DNA from: Candidatus Poseidoniaceae archaeon
GTDB lineage: Archaea; Thermoplasmatota; Poseidoniia; Poseidoniales; Poseidoniaceae
Length of the DNA: 24,198 bases
Assembly (NCBI GenBank): GCA_028822955.1
Contig: JAPKCL010000016.1
Span: 1-24,198, forward strand
Direction of reading: 5' to 3'
Made by a program: the position numbers and the translations under genes. Under the pieces are notes generated by a model. That model had not been told where the DNA came from and made no database searches. It worked only from the letters and a program-made list of their open reading frames with translations. Below are positions 1 through 7,167 of the stretch, piece after piece; within the stretch, counting starts at the first letter, position 1, and every line of letters starts with the position of its first letter.

Positions 1-2156
1 CACATGCATTACTCACTTGCAAAGAGGAGGATTCATGGTGGGATAAAATCCAACAGCATGCACCAAATAAGTTCGTGAAACGTCTCGTAGCACACTTAGA
101 ACGCTTGGTTTGCCAGGGGGCAATTCATGACGTCTTCGATACAGTGCTTGACCATTCGGATTTACTTGTTGCGTACCCCGATGATACTTCTCGACAAAAT
201 GCAGAGGCATGGTGCGTTCTTGCAGCCTCGATTGGCAATGAATTAGGTCATGAAGCATCGGCTATTTTCAATCGAATGAAAGCCTTGAGTGGTCTTGGAA
301 ACAAAGGTCCTTCAGCGATTACAACGCCATCAGGTGGTGCGATTCAAATCATGACCATCCACGGTGCGAAAGGGCTTCAAGCACCGGTCGTCGTTGTTGC
401 AGGAATATTCCATGCAGGTAAATCAGATGCATCGCTCGCCGTCCGAAATAACGTATTAGTTACGCCCCAAGTTGTTGCAGGTCGAATCAATCCATGGACT
501 TCTCGTGAACGACCTGATGATGGGCTTTGGGAGTTTGCCAAACGCATAGATCACGCTCAACGTCAAGCCGAACGTCGTCGAGAATTTTACGTCGCCTTAA
601 CTCGAGTAAAGGACAGATTGATTGTCGTTGGGTCACCAAGTGATACTGCGGAAGTGAACCCCGAGACTCACCATCTCGAATTCAAGAGCAAACCATCAAT
701 GAAGACCATGGGGGCGATGTGGTTAGATGGTTTACGTAGCCTCTCCCATTCAAACGCGATAGAACATTCTCCTTGGCTTCTTTCAAATGATGCATTCGAC
801 CAACCTCTCCAGCGTTATGAAGAAACTACACTTTCGCTAAACCCAAGTGCATTGGTCGACAATTCGTGCCTCGGAGGCGATGCAATTGAGTCGATACACA
901 TTTATCATTCACCTGATTGCTTCCCTGATTTGGATGTTCAAACCCCGTTGCAAAAATGGCGTAGTCTCGAAGTCCAACTCGGTAAAAGTCCGACTCAAGC
1001 ACCTTTGACAGAGGGCTCTGCCCAAGTGAGCGACATCATGCGAATGACGGCACATGGATTGGATACGAGTTTTGCTTGCCCACGGCGCCATTGGTTGTCT
1101 GAAGTAAGAGGATGGAACCCAGAACCCCTTGAACGATTTTCGAATTCGAAGACAGATGAGAAGCTCGCATCACTCTTCCCACCCGCCACTGTTTTCGGCA
1201 CTCTGATGCATCGTTTGGTCGAAATAGGATTACAGAATCCTGCACAATTAAACTCTCCACCAACGACCCCTCTCCCTTCAGCTTGGACCTATAAGGGAAA
1301 AGACCTACTTGATGATGAAGAAACTCTCCAGAGGGTGCTTGCAGAAGAGGGCATTGGAGAGGGGAATTCAGATTCTAAAATTCACAAAGCCACTTTTGAA
1401 CGATTATCACAACTCGGGAAATTGGTTCGTAGTGGTCTTCTCGGACGGTTTGCAGATGGAGAAAGTCATTTCGGCTTTACCGTTGAAGGATTGAGAACAG
1501 AATTACCGTTTTATTTCAGCCATAAAGTTGCCTTTGAGGGGGTGCTCCGTACGGCCTTTTCTATCGAAGGTCCACGGCATCAAGCCCTTGTTGACCATGT
1601 CGATGTGGTTTTTGATGGGCGTGCTGATTTAGTTTTGGCTTTGCGCGATGCAGAAGGGAAAGGATGTCTACAAGTTGTTGATTTGAAAACGAAAGGATGC
1701 AGAGATCAGTTCAACCCAGATGACTCAGCCGCTGGTAGTTCCCTTCAAAAATTCAAAGGCGACTATCTTTCACCTTTCCCATCTTCATATGCAGAAAGAG
1801 CACTGTTAGATGAACACCGCTTGCAACTGACATTGTATTCATTGGCCTTGGAGGCAATCGAGCAACAAAAGCCAGAACATGAACGGCGTAGAGTGCTTCC
1901 CCCTTCCTTGCTTATCGGCGCTTCAGGGCGTATGGTCCAACTATCGGTAGAAGAGTTTGAGGATGCAAAGACGACACTTTCTCAACACCTCAACTGGATG
2001 GCACAACTTGCTGCAACTCCAGAGGTAATGGACGAACCTGCACGTATGCCTGCTGAATCTGCACACATTTGTTTCCAATGCCCGTTCTCAAGGGGAGATA
2101 TACGACTTTGTGGTCCAGAAGGAGCCGAACTCGGCCCCATTCGCAGTGAAGAATAA
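1..2156 (+). CDS. UvrD/RecB-family helicase fused to PD-(D/E)XK nuclease, C-terminal part (5' truncated)
   Basis: The reading frame is open to the left edge (codons from base 3), so this is the C-terminal ~718 residues of a longer protein; the GTG at 75 is internal. In order: a superfamily-1 helicase motif with TIHGAKGLQAP near 355-385, a motif VI-like stretch (FYVALTRVKDRL) near 586-621, then a C-terminal nuclease domain. The nuclease shows an Asp in GRADL (codon 1626) and the D-x-K pair of VVDLKTK (codons 1680 and 1686), matching RecB/AddB-type PD-(D/E)XK sites. One Cys (FACPRRHW, codon 1077) lies before the nuclease and three follow it (codons 2070, 2079, 2109; C-x2-C-x9-C), like the Fe-S cluster of AddB and Dna2. 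The likely role is ATP-dependent end resection or double-strand-break repair. A partner subunit would lie upstream, out of view. The helicase-nuclease call is strong; the Fe-S cluster is inferred. Confidence 0.88.
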   Translation, partial: HALLTCKEEDSWWDKIQQHAPNKFVKRLVAHLERLVCQGAIHDVFDTVLDHSDLLVAYPDDTSRQNAEAWCVLAASIGNELGHEASAIFNRMKALSGLGNKGPSAITTPSGGAIQIMTIHGAKGLQAPVVVVAGIFHAGKSDASLAVRNNVLVTPQVVAGRINPWTSRERPDDGLWEFAKRIDHAQRQAERRREFYVALTRVKDRLIVVGSPSDTAEVNPETHHLEFKSKPSMKTMGAMWLDGLRSLSHSNAIEHSPWLLSNDAFDQPLQRYEETTLSLNPSALVDNSCLGGDAIESIHIYHSPDCFPDLDVQTPLQKWRSLEVQLGKSPTQAPLTEGSAQVSDIMRMTAHGLDTSFACPRRHWLSEVRGWNPEPLERFSNSKTDEKLASLFPPATVFGTLMHRLVEIGLQNPAQLNSPPTTPLPSAWTYKGKDLLDDEETLQRVLAEEGIGEGNSDSKIHKATFERLSQLGKLVRSGLLGRFADGESHFGFTVEGLRTELPFYFSHKVAFEGVLRTAFSIEGPRHQALVDHVDVVFDGRADLVLALRDAEGKGCLQVVDLKTKGCRDQFNPDDSAAGSSLQKFKGDYLSPFPSSYAERALLDEHRLQLTLYSLALEAIEQQKPEHERRRVLPPSLLIGASGRMVQLSVEEFEDAKTTLSQHLNWMAQLAATPEVMDEPARMPAESAHICFQCPFSRGDIRLCGPEGAELGPIRSEE

Positions 2157-2157
2157 C

Positions 2158-2832
2158 CTACTTTTTCGTGCCAAGTAGCACGAGCGTTCCGACAAAACCT
2201 TCTTTTTGACCAACTTGATGAATTGTGACATCGTCAAACCCAGCATCCAACATTGCCGTTCTCCATTGCTCAATACTGAGGGTAGTCATGTGAACATCCA
2301 AAGCATCAGGCCAACTCAAACTGTCTTCATTTTCGAGGTAATGGTCAACGCCGGCGACAAGCATACCGCCGCTGTTTAGCCATTCATCATGGAAACTTTT
2401 CAACATTGATTGGGGGTCATGTAAGTAATAGAGAAATTCCATACTATGAATCAAATCGAACGGTTGTTCCGGCGCCCAATCCGGAAGCATTGCGAGATGG
2501 TATTCGCCGTGCTCATCAATCGCTTGAGCTTTTTCAATCATACGTGACGAGCCATCAACTCCCACGACATGTGTGCACATTGAATCCTGTTCGATTCTTC
2601 GGCAGACCCATCCATTCCCACAACCAACATCGATTGCTGAATACTGTACTTCTCGAGGAATTCCAGCCAATTCAAGCATAGCGTGAACAGAACGAGCGTG
2701 CCCTTTTTCCATTCCTCCATCCTTGCCTTTATCGGCCCATTCACTGAACACTTCAGTCGCATCTCGTCGGCTCATATTCTCATCCGTGCCGAAGCATTCC
2801 AAGAAGATGTTCATTGCGAAAGGAACATGCAT
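2158..2832 (-). CDS. class I SAM-dependent methyltransferase
   Basis: A 224-residue Rossmann-type methyltransferase. Motif I is IDVGCGNGW (residues 67-75), the acidic SAM-ribose region is VVGVDGS (89-95, Asp93), and a motif IV-like FDLIHSMEF lies at 125-133. The C-terminal half has the usual alternating strand/helix pattern (GGMLVAGVDHY, then FDDVTIHQVGQKEGFVGTLVLLG). Nothing seen identifies the substrate, so only the fold and cofactor are supported. It converges on the helicase-nuclease with a 1-bp gap and is divergent from the iminopeptidase, with 20 bp between the proposed starts. The ATG at 2832 gives the longest form. ATG at 2775 (MSRRDATEVF) is a credible alternative, because conserved-looking sequence begins there and a GGATGAG-like element precedes it. 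Choosing 2775 would leave more room for both promoters. Confidence 0.8.
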   Translation of the reverse strand: MHVPFAMNIFLECFGTDENMSRRDATEVFSEWADKGKDGGMEKGHARSVHAMLELAGIPREVQYSAIDVGCGNGWVCRRIEQDSMCTHVVGVDGSSRMIEKAQAIDEHGEYHLAMLPDWAPEQPFDLIHSMEFLYYLHDPQSMLKSFHDEWLNSGGMLVAGVDHYLENEDSLSWPDALDVHMTTLSIEQWRTAMLDAGFDDVTIHQVGQKEGFVGTLVLLGTKK

Positions 2833-2856
2833 AACCGACCTTTGGAAGGTTTATGC
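2829..2856. promoter_or_regulatory. symmetrical divergent promoter region with inverted repeats
   Basis: The 20-bp gap and flanking start codons contain two nested inverted repeats. The outer one is GCATAA (2829-2834) with TTATGC (2851-2856). The inner one is ACCTT (2838-2842), TGG, AAGGT (2846-2850). The outer arms are AT-rich and each lies about 21 nt from the opposite gene's start codon. They could serve as paired TATA-like elements, though 21 nt is short of the usual ~26. The inner palindrome ends 2 nt before the ATG at 2853. Confidence 0.3.
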
Positions 2857-3815
2857 TCGATGTAACTACGACCCTTGAGGACGTCCTTTATTCACCCATT
2901 GAACCGTACGATGCAGGTATGTTGGGCGTTTCGGAACTGCATACGATTGCATGGGAGAAAAGTGGAAACCCAGACGGCATTCCAGTTATCGTGATTCACG
3001 GTGGCCCTGGCGGTGGTGGACAACCAGCATATCGCCAATACTTTGATCCAAAAATCTACAACATCATTCAATTCGATCAGCGAGGTTGTGGTAAATCGAC
3101 TCCATATGCCGAATTAATTGAAAACAATACGCAGGCATCCGTTCGTGATATTGAACAACTCCGACAGTTATTTGGAATTGAGCAATGGCATGTTTTTGGT
3201 GGTTCATGGGGTTCAACTCTTGCCTTAGTCTATGCACAAGAACATCCTCAGCGTACTCTTAGTTTGATGCTCAGAGGCATTTTCATGTGTCGAAAAAGCG
3301 AATTACATTGGTTCTATCAAGATGGAGCAAGTCATATTTTCCCTGATGCGTTTGAGTCCTACAGAGAGCATATTCCAAAATCAGAACAGGGGGACCTCAT
3401 CAAAGCCTATCACCTTCGCTTAACCAATGAAGATGTCAACATCCGTCGTGCTGCTGCAAAGGAATGGACGCGATGGGAAATGGCCACAAGTCGGCTATTT
3501 CCAGACGATTCATATCTTGAAAAGGCTGAAGACCTTGATTTTGCAGTTGCATTTGCACGTATTGAATGTCATTATTTCATCAATGCTATTTTCCTTGAAG
3601 AGGCCCATATTCTCAATCATGTTGAAACAATTCAACACATACCAACTACGATTGTTCAAGGTCGTTATGATGTCGTCTGCCCCGCACGCAGTGCTTGGGA
3701 ACTCCACAAATCAATGCCTAACAGCACTCTCATCCTCGTACCTGATGCTGGACATTCTATGGGCGAAGTGAGCATTGCTAGAGAACTCGTAGCACTCACC
3801 AATTCATACCGTTGA
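2853..3815 (+). CDS. pip: proline iminopeptidase (alpha/beta hydrolase, peptidase family S33)
   Basis: A 320-residue cytosolic enzyme expected to release N-terminal proline from peptides. It matches prolyl iminopeptidases along its full length: N-terminal SPIEPYDAGMLGV, oxyanion-hole HGGPGGGG (49-56), FDQRGCGKS, and nucleophile elbow GGSWGS with Ser118. Asp273 (GRYDVVCP) and His301 (DAGHSMGE) complete the triad. The cap region around residues 145-235 has the helical character of the family. Length (about 310-325 residues is usual) and the N-terminus fit the ATG at 2853. No signal peptide is seen. It heads a run of plus-strand genes, with the coiled-coil gene starting about 105 bp downstream. 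Substrate preference beyond the family is not proven by sequence. Confidence 0.93.
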   Translation: MLDVTTTLEDVLYSPIEPYDAGMLGVSELHTIAWEKSGNPDGIPVIVIHGGPGGGGQPAYRQYFDPKIYNIIQFDQRGCGKSTPYAELIENNTQASVRDIEQLRQLFGIEQWHVFGGSWGSTLALVYAQEHPQRTLSLMLRGIFMCRKSELHWFYQDGASHIFPDAFESYREHIPKSEQGDLIKAYHLRLTNEDVNIRRAAAKEWTRWEMATSRLFPDDSYLEKAEDLDFAVAFARIECHYFINAIFLEEAHILNHVETIQHIPTTIVQGRYDVVCPARSAWELHKSMPNSTLILVPDAGHSMGEVSIARELVALTNSYR

Positions 3816-3890
3816 TAGAAAACGGCCATAATGGAGCCTCATTATCAACACTTTCAAGCGTCGGATTGATAGGGTGGAGGCGAATGGCTG

Positions 3891-3916
3891 TTTATGGAGG
3901 CTTGCCTCCGGGTGAG
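3891..3916 (+). promoter_or_regulatory. TATA-like box, palindrome and ribosome-binding site before the coiled-coil gene
   Basis: TTTATG (3891-3896) is centred about 26 nt before the ATG at 3920, the archaeal TATA distance for a leaderless start. It abuts a perfect inverted repeat, GGAGGC (3896-3901), TT, GCCTCC (3904-3909). GGTGAG (3911-3916) then lies 3 nt from the start. TATA and Shine-Dalgarno imply different transcript starts, so both may not be used. Together they favour the ATG at 3920 over the TTG at 3812 or the ATG at 3884, although the latter has its own GGAGG (3876-3880) close by. Confidence 0.4.
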
Positions 3917-3919
3917 ACA

Positions 3920-4681
3920 ATGACTGAAGAAGGAACCATCCCCCCAGCCGCCCCTGAACCAACACAAACTGTTGAAGATTTAGAAGTCAAAATTGAAGTC
4001 CTCTACGAAGCATTTCAAGGCGCACAACGGGATTTAGACGCATCTCTTGCAACCATCGAAGTTCTTGAGAAAGAAATCATCGAAGGCGCAGTTGAAAAAG
4101 ATTCACTCCGTAGTCTTCTCGACGAGAAAGATTACCGTGTCCGAGAACTCGAACTCCGTGCTGCAAAGTCAAGTAAAACCGTGGAACGTCTCGAACCTGA
4201 ACTCGATAAGATGGAAGAAAAGTACACTCGTGAAAAGGACCGTCTTGGTAGAGTGTACGGGATTGCAGAGGAACTTGATAATGACCTCCGCCTCGCTGTT
4301 AAAGAAATGAAAGCACGGGATGACTGGTATGTCGACCATATGCGTATTTTTGAAGACCTCAATAAAGCCATTAAGGTCCGATATGAAATGATTGAGAGTG
4401 CTATTGAAGCTGAACGTAAGTCTCAGCACATGGCTCGTGCTTTCACCGAACGTATTGACGAACTTGTCGATTCACGTGCTGCTGAAATGACCATCGAAGA
4501 GGCTGAAGGAATTTCTACCACGGAAAGTGCTGATCCTTCACAATCCACCAAAGAAACAACAGAAGCCGTTGAAGTCGTTGAAGCCGTTGAAGCAACAGAA
4601 GAAGTTGTCGAGGAGCAAGCAGTTCCAGAAACGACCGTTGCTTCTAATTGGGCAGATGGCCAAGACCCTTGGGCAGAGTGA
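3920..4681 (+). CDS. acidic coiled-coil protein of unknown function
   Basis: A 253-residue protein I do not recognise. Residues 1-18 are Pro/Glu-rich. Residues ~19-190 are almost entirely charged helix with heptad-like spacing of Leu, Val and Ile (EDLEVKIEVLYEAF, LEKEIIEGAVEKD, LEPELDKMEEKY), that is, a long coiled coil. Residues ~191-240 form a low-complexity acidic Glu/Val/Ala/Thr linker. The protein ends in a short aromatic tail, SNWADGQDPWAE. There is no signal peptide, membrane helix or catalytic motif. A longer frame back to a TTG at 3812 overlaps the iminopeptidase stop, but its extra residues look non-coding and the better ribosome-binding site and TATA-like box favour 3920. The decarboxylase begins 11 bp after its stop, so the two are probably co-transcribed. 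A cytosolic scaffold or cell-organisation role is possible but only a guess. Confidence 0.72.
   Translation: MTEEGTIPPAAPEPTQTVEDLEVKIEVLYEAFQGAQRDLDASLATIEVLEKEIIEGAVEKDSLRSLLDEKDYRVRELELRAAKSSKTVERLEPELDKMEEKYTREKDRLGRVYGIAEELDNDLRLAVKEMKARDDWYVDHMRIFEDLNKAIKVRYEMIESAIEAERKSQHMARAFTERIDELVDSRAAEMTIEEAEGISTTESADPSQSTKETTEAVEVVEAVEATEEVVEEQAVPETTVASNWADGQDPWAE
4562..4588 (+). repeat. 9-bp coding tandem repeat (three units) in the coiled-coil gene
   Basis: Units GAAGCCGTT, GAAGTCGTT, GAAGCCGTT encode EAV-EVV-EAV, followed by a diverged EAT. It lies in the acidic low-complexity linker and could vary in copy number between strains. Confidence 0.7.
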
Positions 4682-4692
4682 GGCGATTTTCA

Positions 4693-5544
4693 ATGGCAGG
4701 TTTGGCCCACGGTGGCCACGCTCCAGTCATCATTCCGATTTTGATGGGTGGTAGCGCTTTAATTATTGGAGCGACCATCGATTCATTGTATGGATTGATT
4801 CCGTTCTTCGGAATTTTTTGTTTTATGCTTTCAGCCTTCTTCGCAAATTTTTGGCGAGACCCTGATCGACCGATTCCTCGTGACGAAGGCGTGTTAGTCA
4901 GTCCTGCAGACGGCCATGTCATGTTTGTTCGCCGTGAACGTGCTGTTGGACGAAGACCATCGAAGGATGAACTCGAGTCTGGAGTGTGTGAGTTCGATTC
5001 GTTGACAGGTGATTGGTTTCCAGAACCTACTTCAAATCCATTATTATTCGAAACCGAACAACGCTTTGAAGCGGTTGTTAAAGGCCAAGAATCGGAGAGC
5101 GATGTCTATCGAGTAGCCGTCTTCATGTCTCCATTGGATGTTCACGTGAATCGAGCGCCCTTTGCTGGAACATTGCATCGAATGGAACACAGAACTGGAA
5201 AAGGTCTCCGACGTGGACCTTTTGTCGCAGCATACAAAAAAGAAAGTCAATACAATGAAAGAGTTCGAAGTGTGTTCAAAGGCGAGAATGGTATCTTTGT
5301 TGAAGTGACACAAATATCGGGCGCACTCGCACGAACCATCGTCCCTTGGCTTGAGGTCGATACCGAAGTTCGACGAGGGGAACGTTACGGTATGATTCGT
5401 CTCGGCTCCCGTGTTGACCTTCGTGTGCCAGCATCACTCTTTACACCGAATGTTTGTTCTGCAGAAGAACAAAATCCTTCACATCCGAAAGGAGAGTTCG
5501 TTCAAGCAGGTTCGACAATACTGTTCACTCCAGTGAGCGATTAA
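4693..5544 (+). CDS. psd: phosphatidylserine/archaetidylserine decarboxylase proenzyme
   Basis: A 283-residue pyruvoyl-dependent decarboxylase that would convert the serine headgroup of a polar lipid to ethanolamine (archaetidylserine if the membrane is archaeal). Residues 11-53 form one or two membrane helices. FWRDPDRPIP (53-62) and SPADGHV (70-76, Asp73) follow, then SPLDVHVNRAP (146-156, His151) and YGMIRLGSRVDL (232-243). Self-cleavage is expected between Gly238 and Ser239, with Ser239 becoming the pyruvoyl group. About 45 residues between 85 and 135 are extra relative to short-form enzymes, as are ~35 C-terminal residues. The ATG at 4693, 11 bp after the upstream stop with GTGAGG at 4678-4683, is preferred over an in-frame TTG at 4648 that would overlap the previous gene. 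No phosphatidylserine synthase is in view. Confidence 0.9.
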   Translation: MAGLAHGGHAPVIIPILMGGSALIIGATIDSLYGLIPFFGIFCFMLSAFFANFWRDPDRPIPRDEGVLVSPADGHVMFVRRERAVGRRPSKDELESGVCEFDSLTGDWFPEPTSNPLLFETEQRFEAVVKGQESESDVYRVAVFMSPLDVHVNRAPFAGTLHRMEHRTGKGLRRGPFVAAYKKESQYNERVRSVFKGENGIFVEVTQISGALARTIVPWLEVDTEVRRGERYGMIRLGSRVDLRVPASLFTPNVCSAEEQNPSHPKGEFVQAGSTILFTPVSD

Positions 5545-5589
5545 GCCGATTCTGTTGGGCGGTGGATTGAAACACCAAAGCCGAGCCAC

Positions 5590-5603
5590 TTCCCATAGGG
5601 GAA
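5590..5603. promoter_or_regulatory. inverted repeat TTCCC-ATAG-GGGAA before the RaSEA gene
   Basis: A perfect 5-bp inverted repeat in the 63-bp gap before the ATG at 5608, ending 4 nt from it. Its core CCCATAGGGG (5592-5601) recurs on the opposite strand at 6852-6861 before the next gene. It may be an operator or a 5'-leader hairpin that covers the ribosome-binding site. Confidence 0.35.
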
Positions 5604-5607
5604 CACG

Positions 5608-6774
5608 ATGTCGGGGCCAAAATCATTGACTTTAGTTGGAGAAGGCAACAAGGGCGCCCGTATCCACGATTTGGTCAAGGCGCCTGCAAATACCCCATGG
5701 GCCCTTGCTCGTCAACAATCATGGGATGCGAGTGAACCCGCAACCGTTTACTACACGCCTGAAACACTCGCTGATGGCACACCATGTAGCGCAGTGACTG
5801 TAATTCTGCGTACAAAGGGATGCCATTGGTGGTGGTCGAGCGGTTGTACTTTCTGTGGTTACTTCAATGATACACGCGATGATGTTACCAATGATGACTT
5901 ACATGCGCAATGGGCTTATGCTAAGAAGAAATTTAAAGATTTCAAAGACCATGGAATGGTTAAAGTGTACACAAGTGGCTCTCTGCTTGAAGATCGAGAG
6001 ATTCCAGTTGAGTTTCAAGAAACTGTTTTGAGAGATTGCCATGACCTTGGCAAAGAACTGATTGTAGAAAGTCGCTGTGAGCAATTGACAGAAGAAAAAC
6101 TGGCTTGGGCATCACAATTGAATCAAAGTTTTGCAGTAGCAGTTGGCCTTGAAGCCTATGATGACGAAGTCCTCCGGTTCCACGTAAACAAGGGATTTAC
6201 GACAAAATCTTGGGACCGCGCTGTTGAAAATTTGAAAAAGTTCGATATTCGAGTGAAGACCTATTTGATGTTTAAACCACCTTTCATGAGCGAAGCTGAT
6301 GCATTGAATCATGGCGTTAAATGGATTGAAGACGTAGCACAGCGTAGTGATGAAATCTCTGTTAATCCAATGAATATTCAGCGGGGGACCATCATCGACC
6401 GCCTTCACCGAAATAATGAATATCGGCCTCCTTGGCTTTGGTCTCTGGTCGAATTGATTCGTCGAGTTCACCCAACTATCCATCCGAATGGTGGAAGAAA
6501 CGGAGATAAAGACCAAGTTTGCCGCCTCATTATTCACCCAACAGCAGGTGGAAGAGTTCGAGGCGCTCACAATTGTGGTGCTTGTGATTCAGTTGTTGTT
6601 GCTGCTATTGAACGGTATGCGGTTTCTGGTGAACTTGAAGAGTTCAAAGGGCTCTCATGTTCATGTGAACAAGCATGGAATGAAGAGATACTTTTGGAAC
6701 AAGCACTCCCAGTGCCATTAGGAATCTCAAAGCATCGTCGGGGGAATCTTCTCGACCGCCTTCGTTCCCCTTGA
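5608..6774 (+). CDS. raSEA: archaeosine synthesis radical SAM enzyme RaSEA
   Basis: A 388-residue radical SAM protein of the archaeal RaSEA/Elp3-like family. In tRNA position 15, ArcS attaches lysine to preQ0 and RaSEA then cleaves the adduct to give archaeosine. The SAM-cluster cysteines are C72, C80 and C83 in KGCHWWWSSGCTFCGY (C-x7-C-x2-C), a spacing typical of this family rather than the common C-x3-C-x2-C. GSLLEDREIP, VESRCEQL and VGLEAYDDEVLR continue the barrel. NPMNIQRGT and a C-terminal cysteine-rich part (GAHNCGACD, then LSCSCEQ) match the family. ATG at 5608 is used, as coding signal begins there after a 63-bp gap. It is the best single archaeal marker in the window. Its partner ArcS is not in view. 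I am sure of radical SAM and fairly sure of the subfamily. Confidence 0.87.
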   Translation: MSGPKSLTLVGEGNKGARIHDLVKAPANTPWALARQQSWDASEPATVYYTPETLADGTPCSAVTVILRTKGCHWWWSSGCTFCGYFNDTRDDVTNDDLHAQWAYAKKKFKDFKDHGMVKVYTSGSLLEDREIPVEFQETVLRDCHDLGKELIVESRCEQLTEEKLAWASQLNQSFAVAVGLEAYDDEVLRFHVNKGFTTKSWDRAVENLKKFDIRVKTYLMFKPPFMSEADALNHGVKWIEDVAQRSDEISVNPMNIQRGTIIDRLHRNNEYRPPWLWSLVELIRRVHPTIHPNGGRNGDKDQVCRLIIHPTAGGRVRGAHNCGACDSVVVAAIERYAVSGELEEFKGLSCSCEQAWNEEILLEQALPVPLGISKHRRGNLLDRLRSP

Positions 6775-6819
6775 GCCAAGGTTTTCAATCGATAAAATCC
6801 TCTTTGAGCGGAGTGAATG

Positions 6820-6825
6820 TTTATC
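6820..6825 (+). promoter_or_regulatory. TATA-like box for the 6882-9135 gene pair
   Basis: TTTATC in a 107-bp gap. At the usual ~25-nt distance, transcription would start near 6847, exactly where the palindrome at 6847-6865 begins. Confidence 0.35.
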
Positions 6826-6846
6826 ACCGCATTACGAGTGGGCGGA

Positions 6847-6865
6847 ATGACCCCTATGGGGTCAT
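6847..6865. promoter_or_regulatory. perfect 8-bp inverted repeat (ATGACCCC-TAT-GGGGTCAT)
   Basis: It lies 16 nt before the ATG at 6882 and just upstream of GGTGA (6871-6875). If transcription starts near 6847, the mRNA would open with this hairpin; otherwise it is a candidate operator at the start site. The core is the reverse complement of that at 5592-5601. Confidence 0.5.
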
Positions 6866-6881
6866 GTAAGGGTGAAGGGCA

Positions 6882-7154
6882 ATGACAAACACAACAACTC
6901 TACCAGATGTGACTGTTGGAACAGGCGAACCGTCGAGCAGTCGGGTATTTCTGACACTTTTCTCCGTTGGTCTTCTCGGCATACTTGCACTCTTCTCAAA
7001 TGTATTTGGCTGGGATAACCTTCCTTTGCTTGGTGAACTTGTTCCTTTGATTGGAAATCTTGGTGGCAGTGGAATTTGGTACTATCTCATTGGAATTTTA
7101 GTTGGAATTGGAGCGATTGTCGCTTCGCTTCTAAGTGAGGTCATTGTAGACTAA
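6882..7154 (+). CDS. small two-helix membrane protein
   Basis: A 90-residue protein with a polar Thr/Ser-rich N-terminus (1-20), a hydrophobic segment at about 21-42 (SVGLLGILALFSNVFGW), a short loop and a second hydrophobic segment at about 64-86 (YYLIGILVGIGAIVASLL). I recognise no family. GGTGA at 6871-6875 supports the ATG at 6882. Its stop overlaps the upstream edge of the ribosome-binding site of the large membrane protein that starts 13 bp later, so the two are almost certainly translated from one message. It may be a small subunit or assembly factor of the downstream oxidase-like protein; that is inference from position only. Confidence 0.75.
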   Translation: MTNTTTLPDVTVGTGEPSSSRVFLTLFSVGLLGILALFSNVFGWDNLPLLGELVPLIGNLGGSGIWYYLIGILVGIGAIVASLLSEVIVD

Positions 7155-7161
7155 GGAGGTG
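7155..7161 (+). promoter_or_regulatory. strong ribosome-binding site GGAGGTG
   Basis: It directly follows the TAA of the upstream small membrane protein (7152-7154) and sits 6 nt before the ATG at 7168. It matches the anti-Shine-Dalgarno of archaeal 16S rRNA well, which fixes the start and suggests translational coupling. Confidence 0.75.
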
Positions 7162-7167
7162 TGATGT

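Noticed and set aside
3812..3919. TTG-initiated N-terminal extension of the coiled-coil protein
   Set aside because: It starts inside the iminopeptidase stop region and adds residues unlike the rest. The ATG at 3920 has GGTGAG and a TATA-like box.
4648..4692. TTG-initiated N-terminal extension of the decarboxylase
   Set aside because: It overlaps the coiled-coil gene in another frame. The ATG at 4693 has GTGAGG at a suitable distance and starts just before the membrane segment.
5525..5536. TCACT-CC-AGTGA palindrome at the end of the decarboxylase gene
   Set aside because: It lies in coding sequence, is only 5 bp per arm, and is followed by no T-tract; not supported as a terminator.
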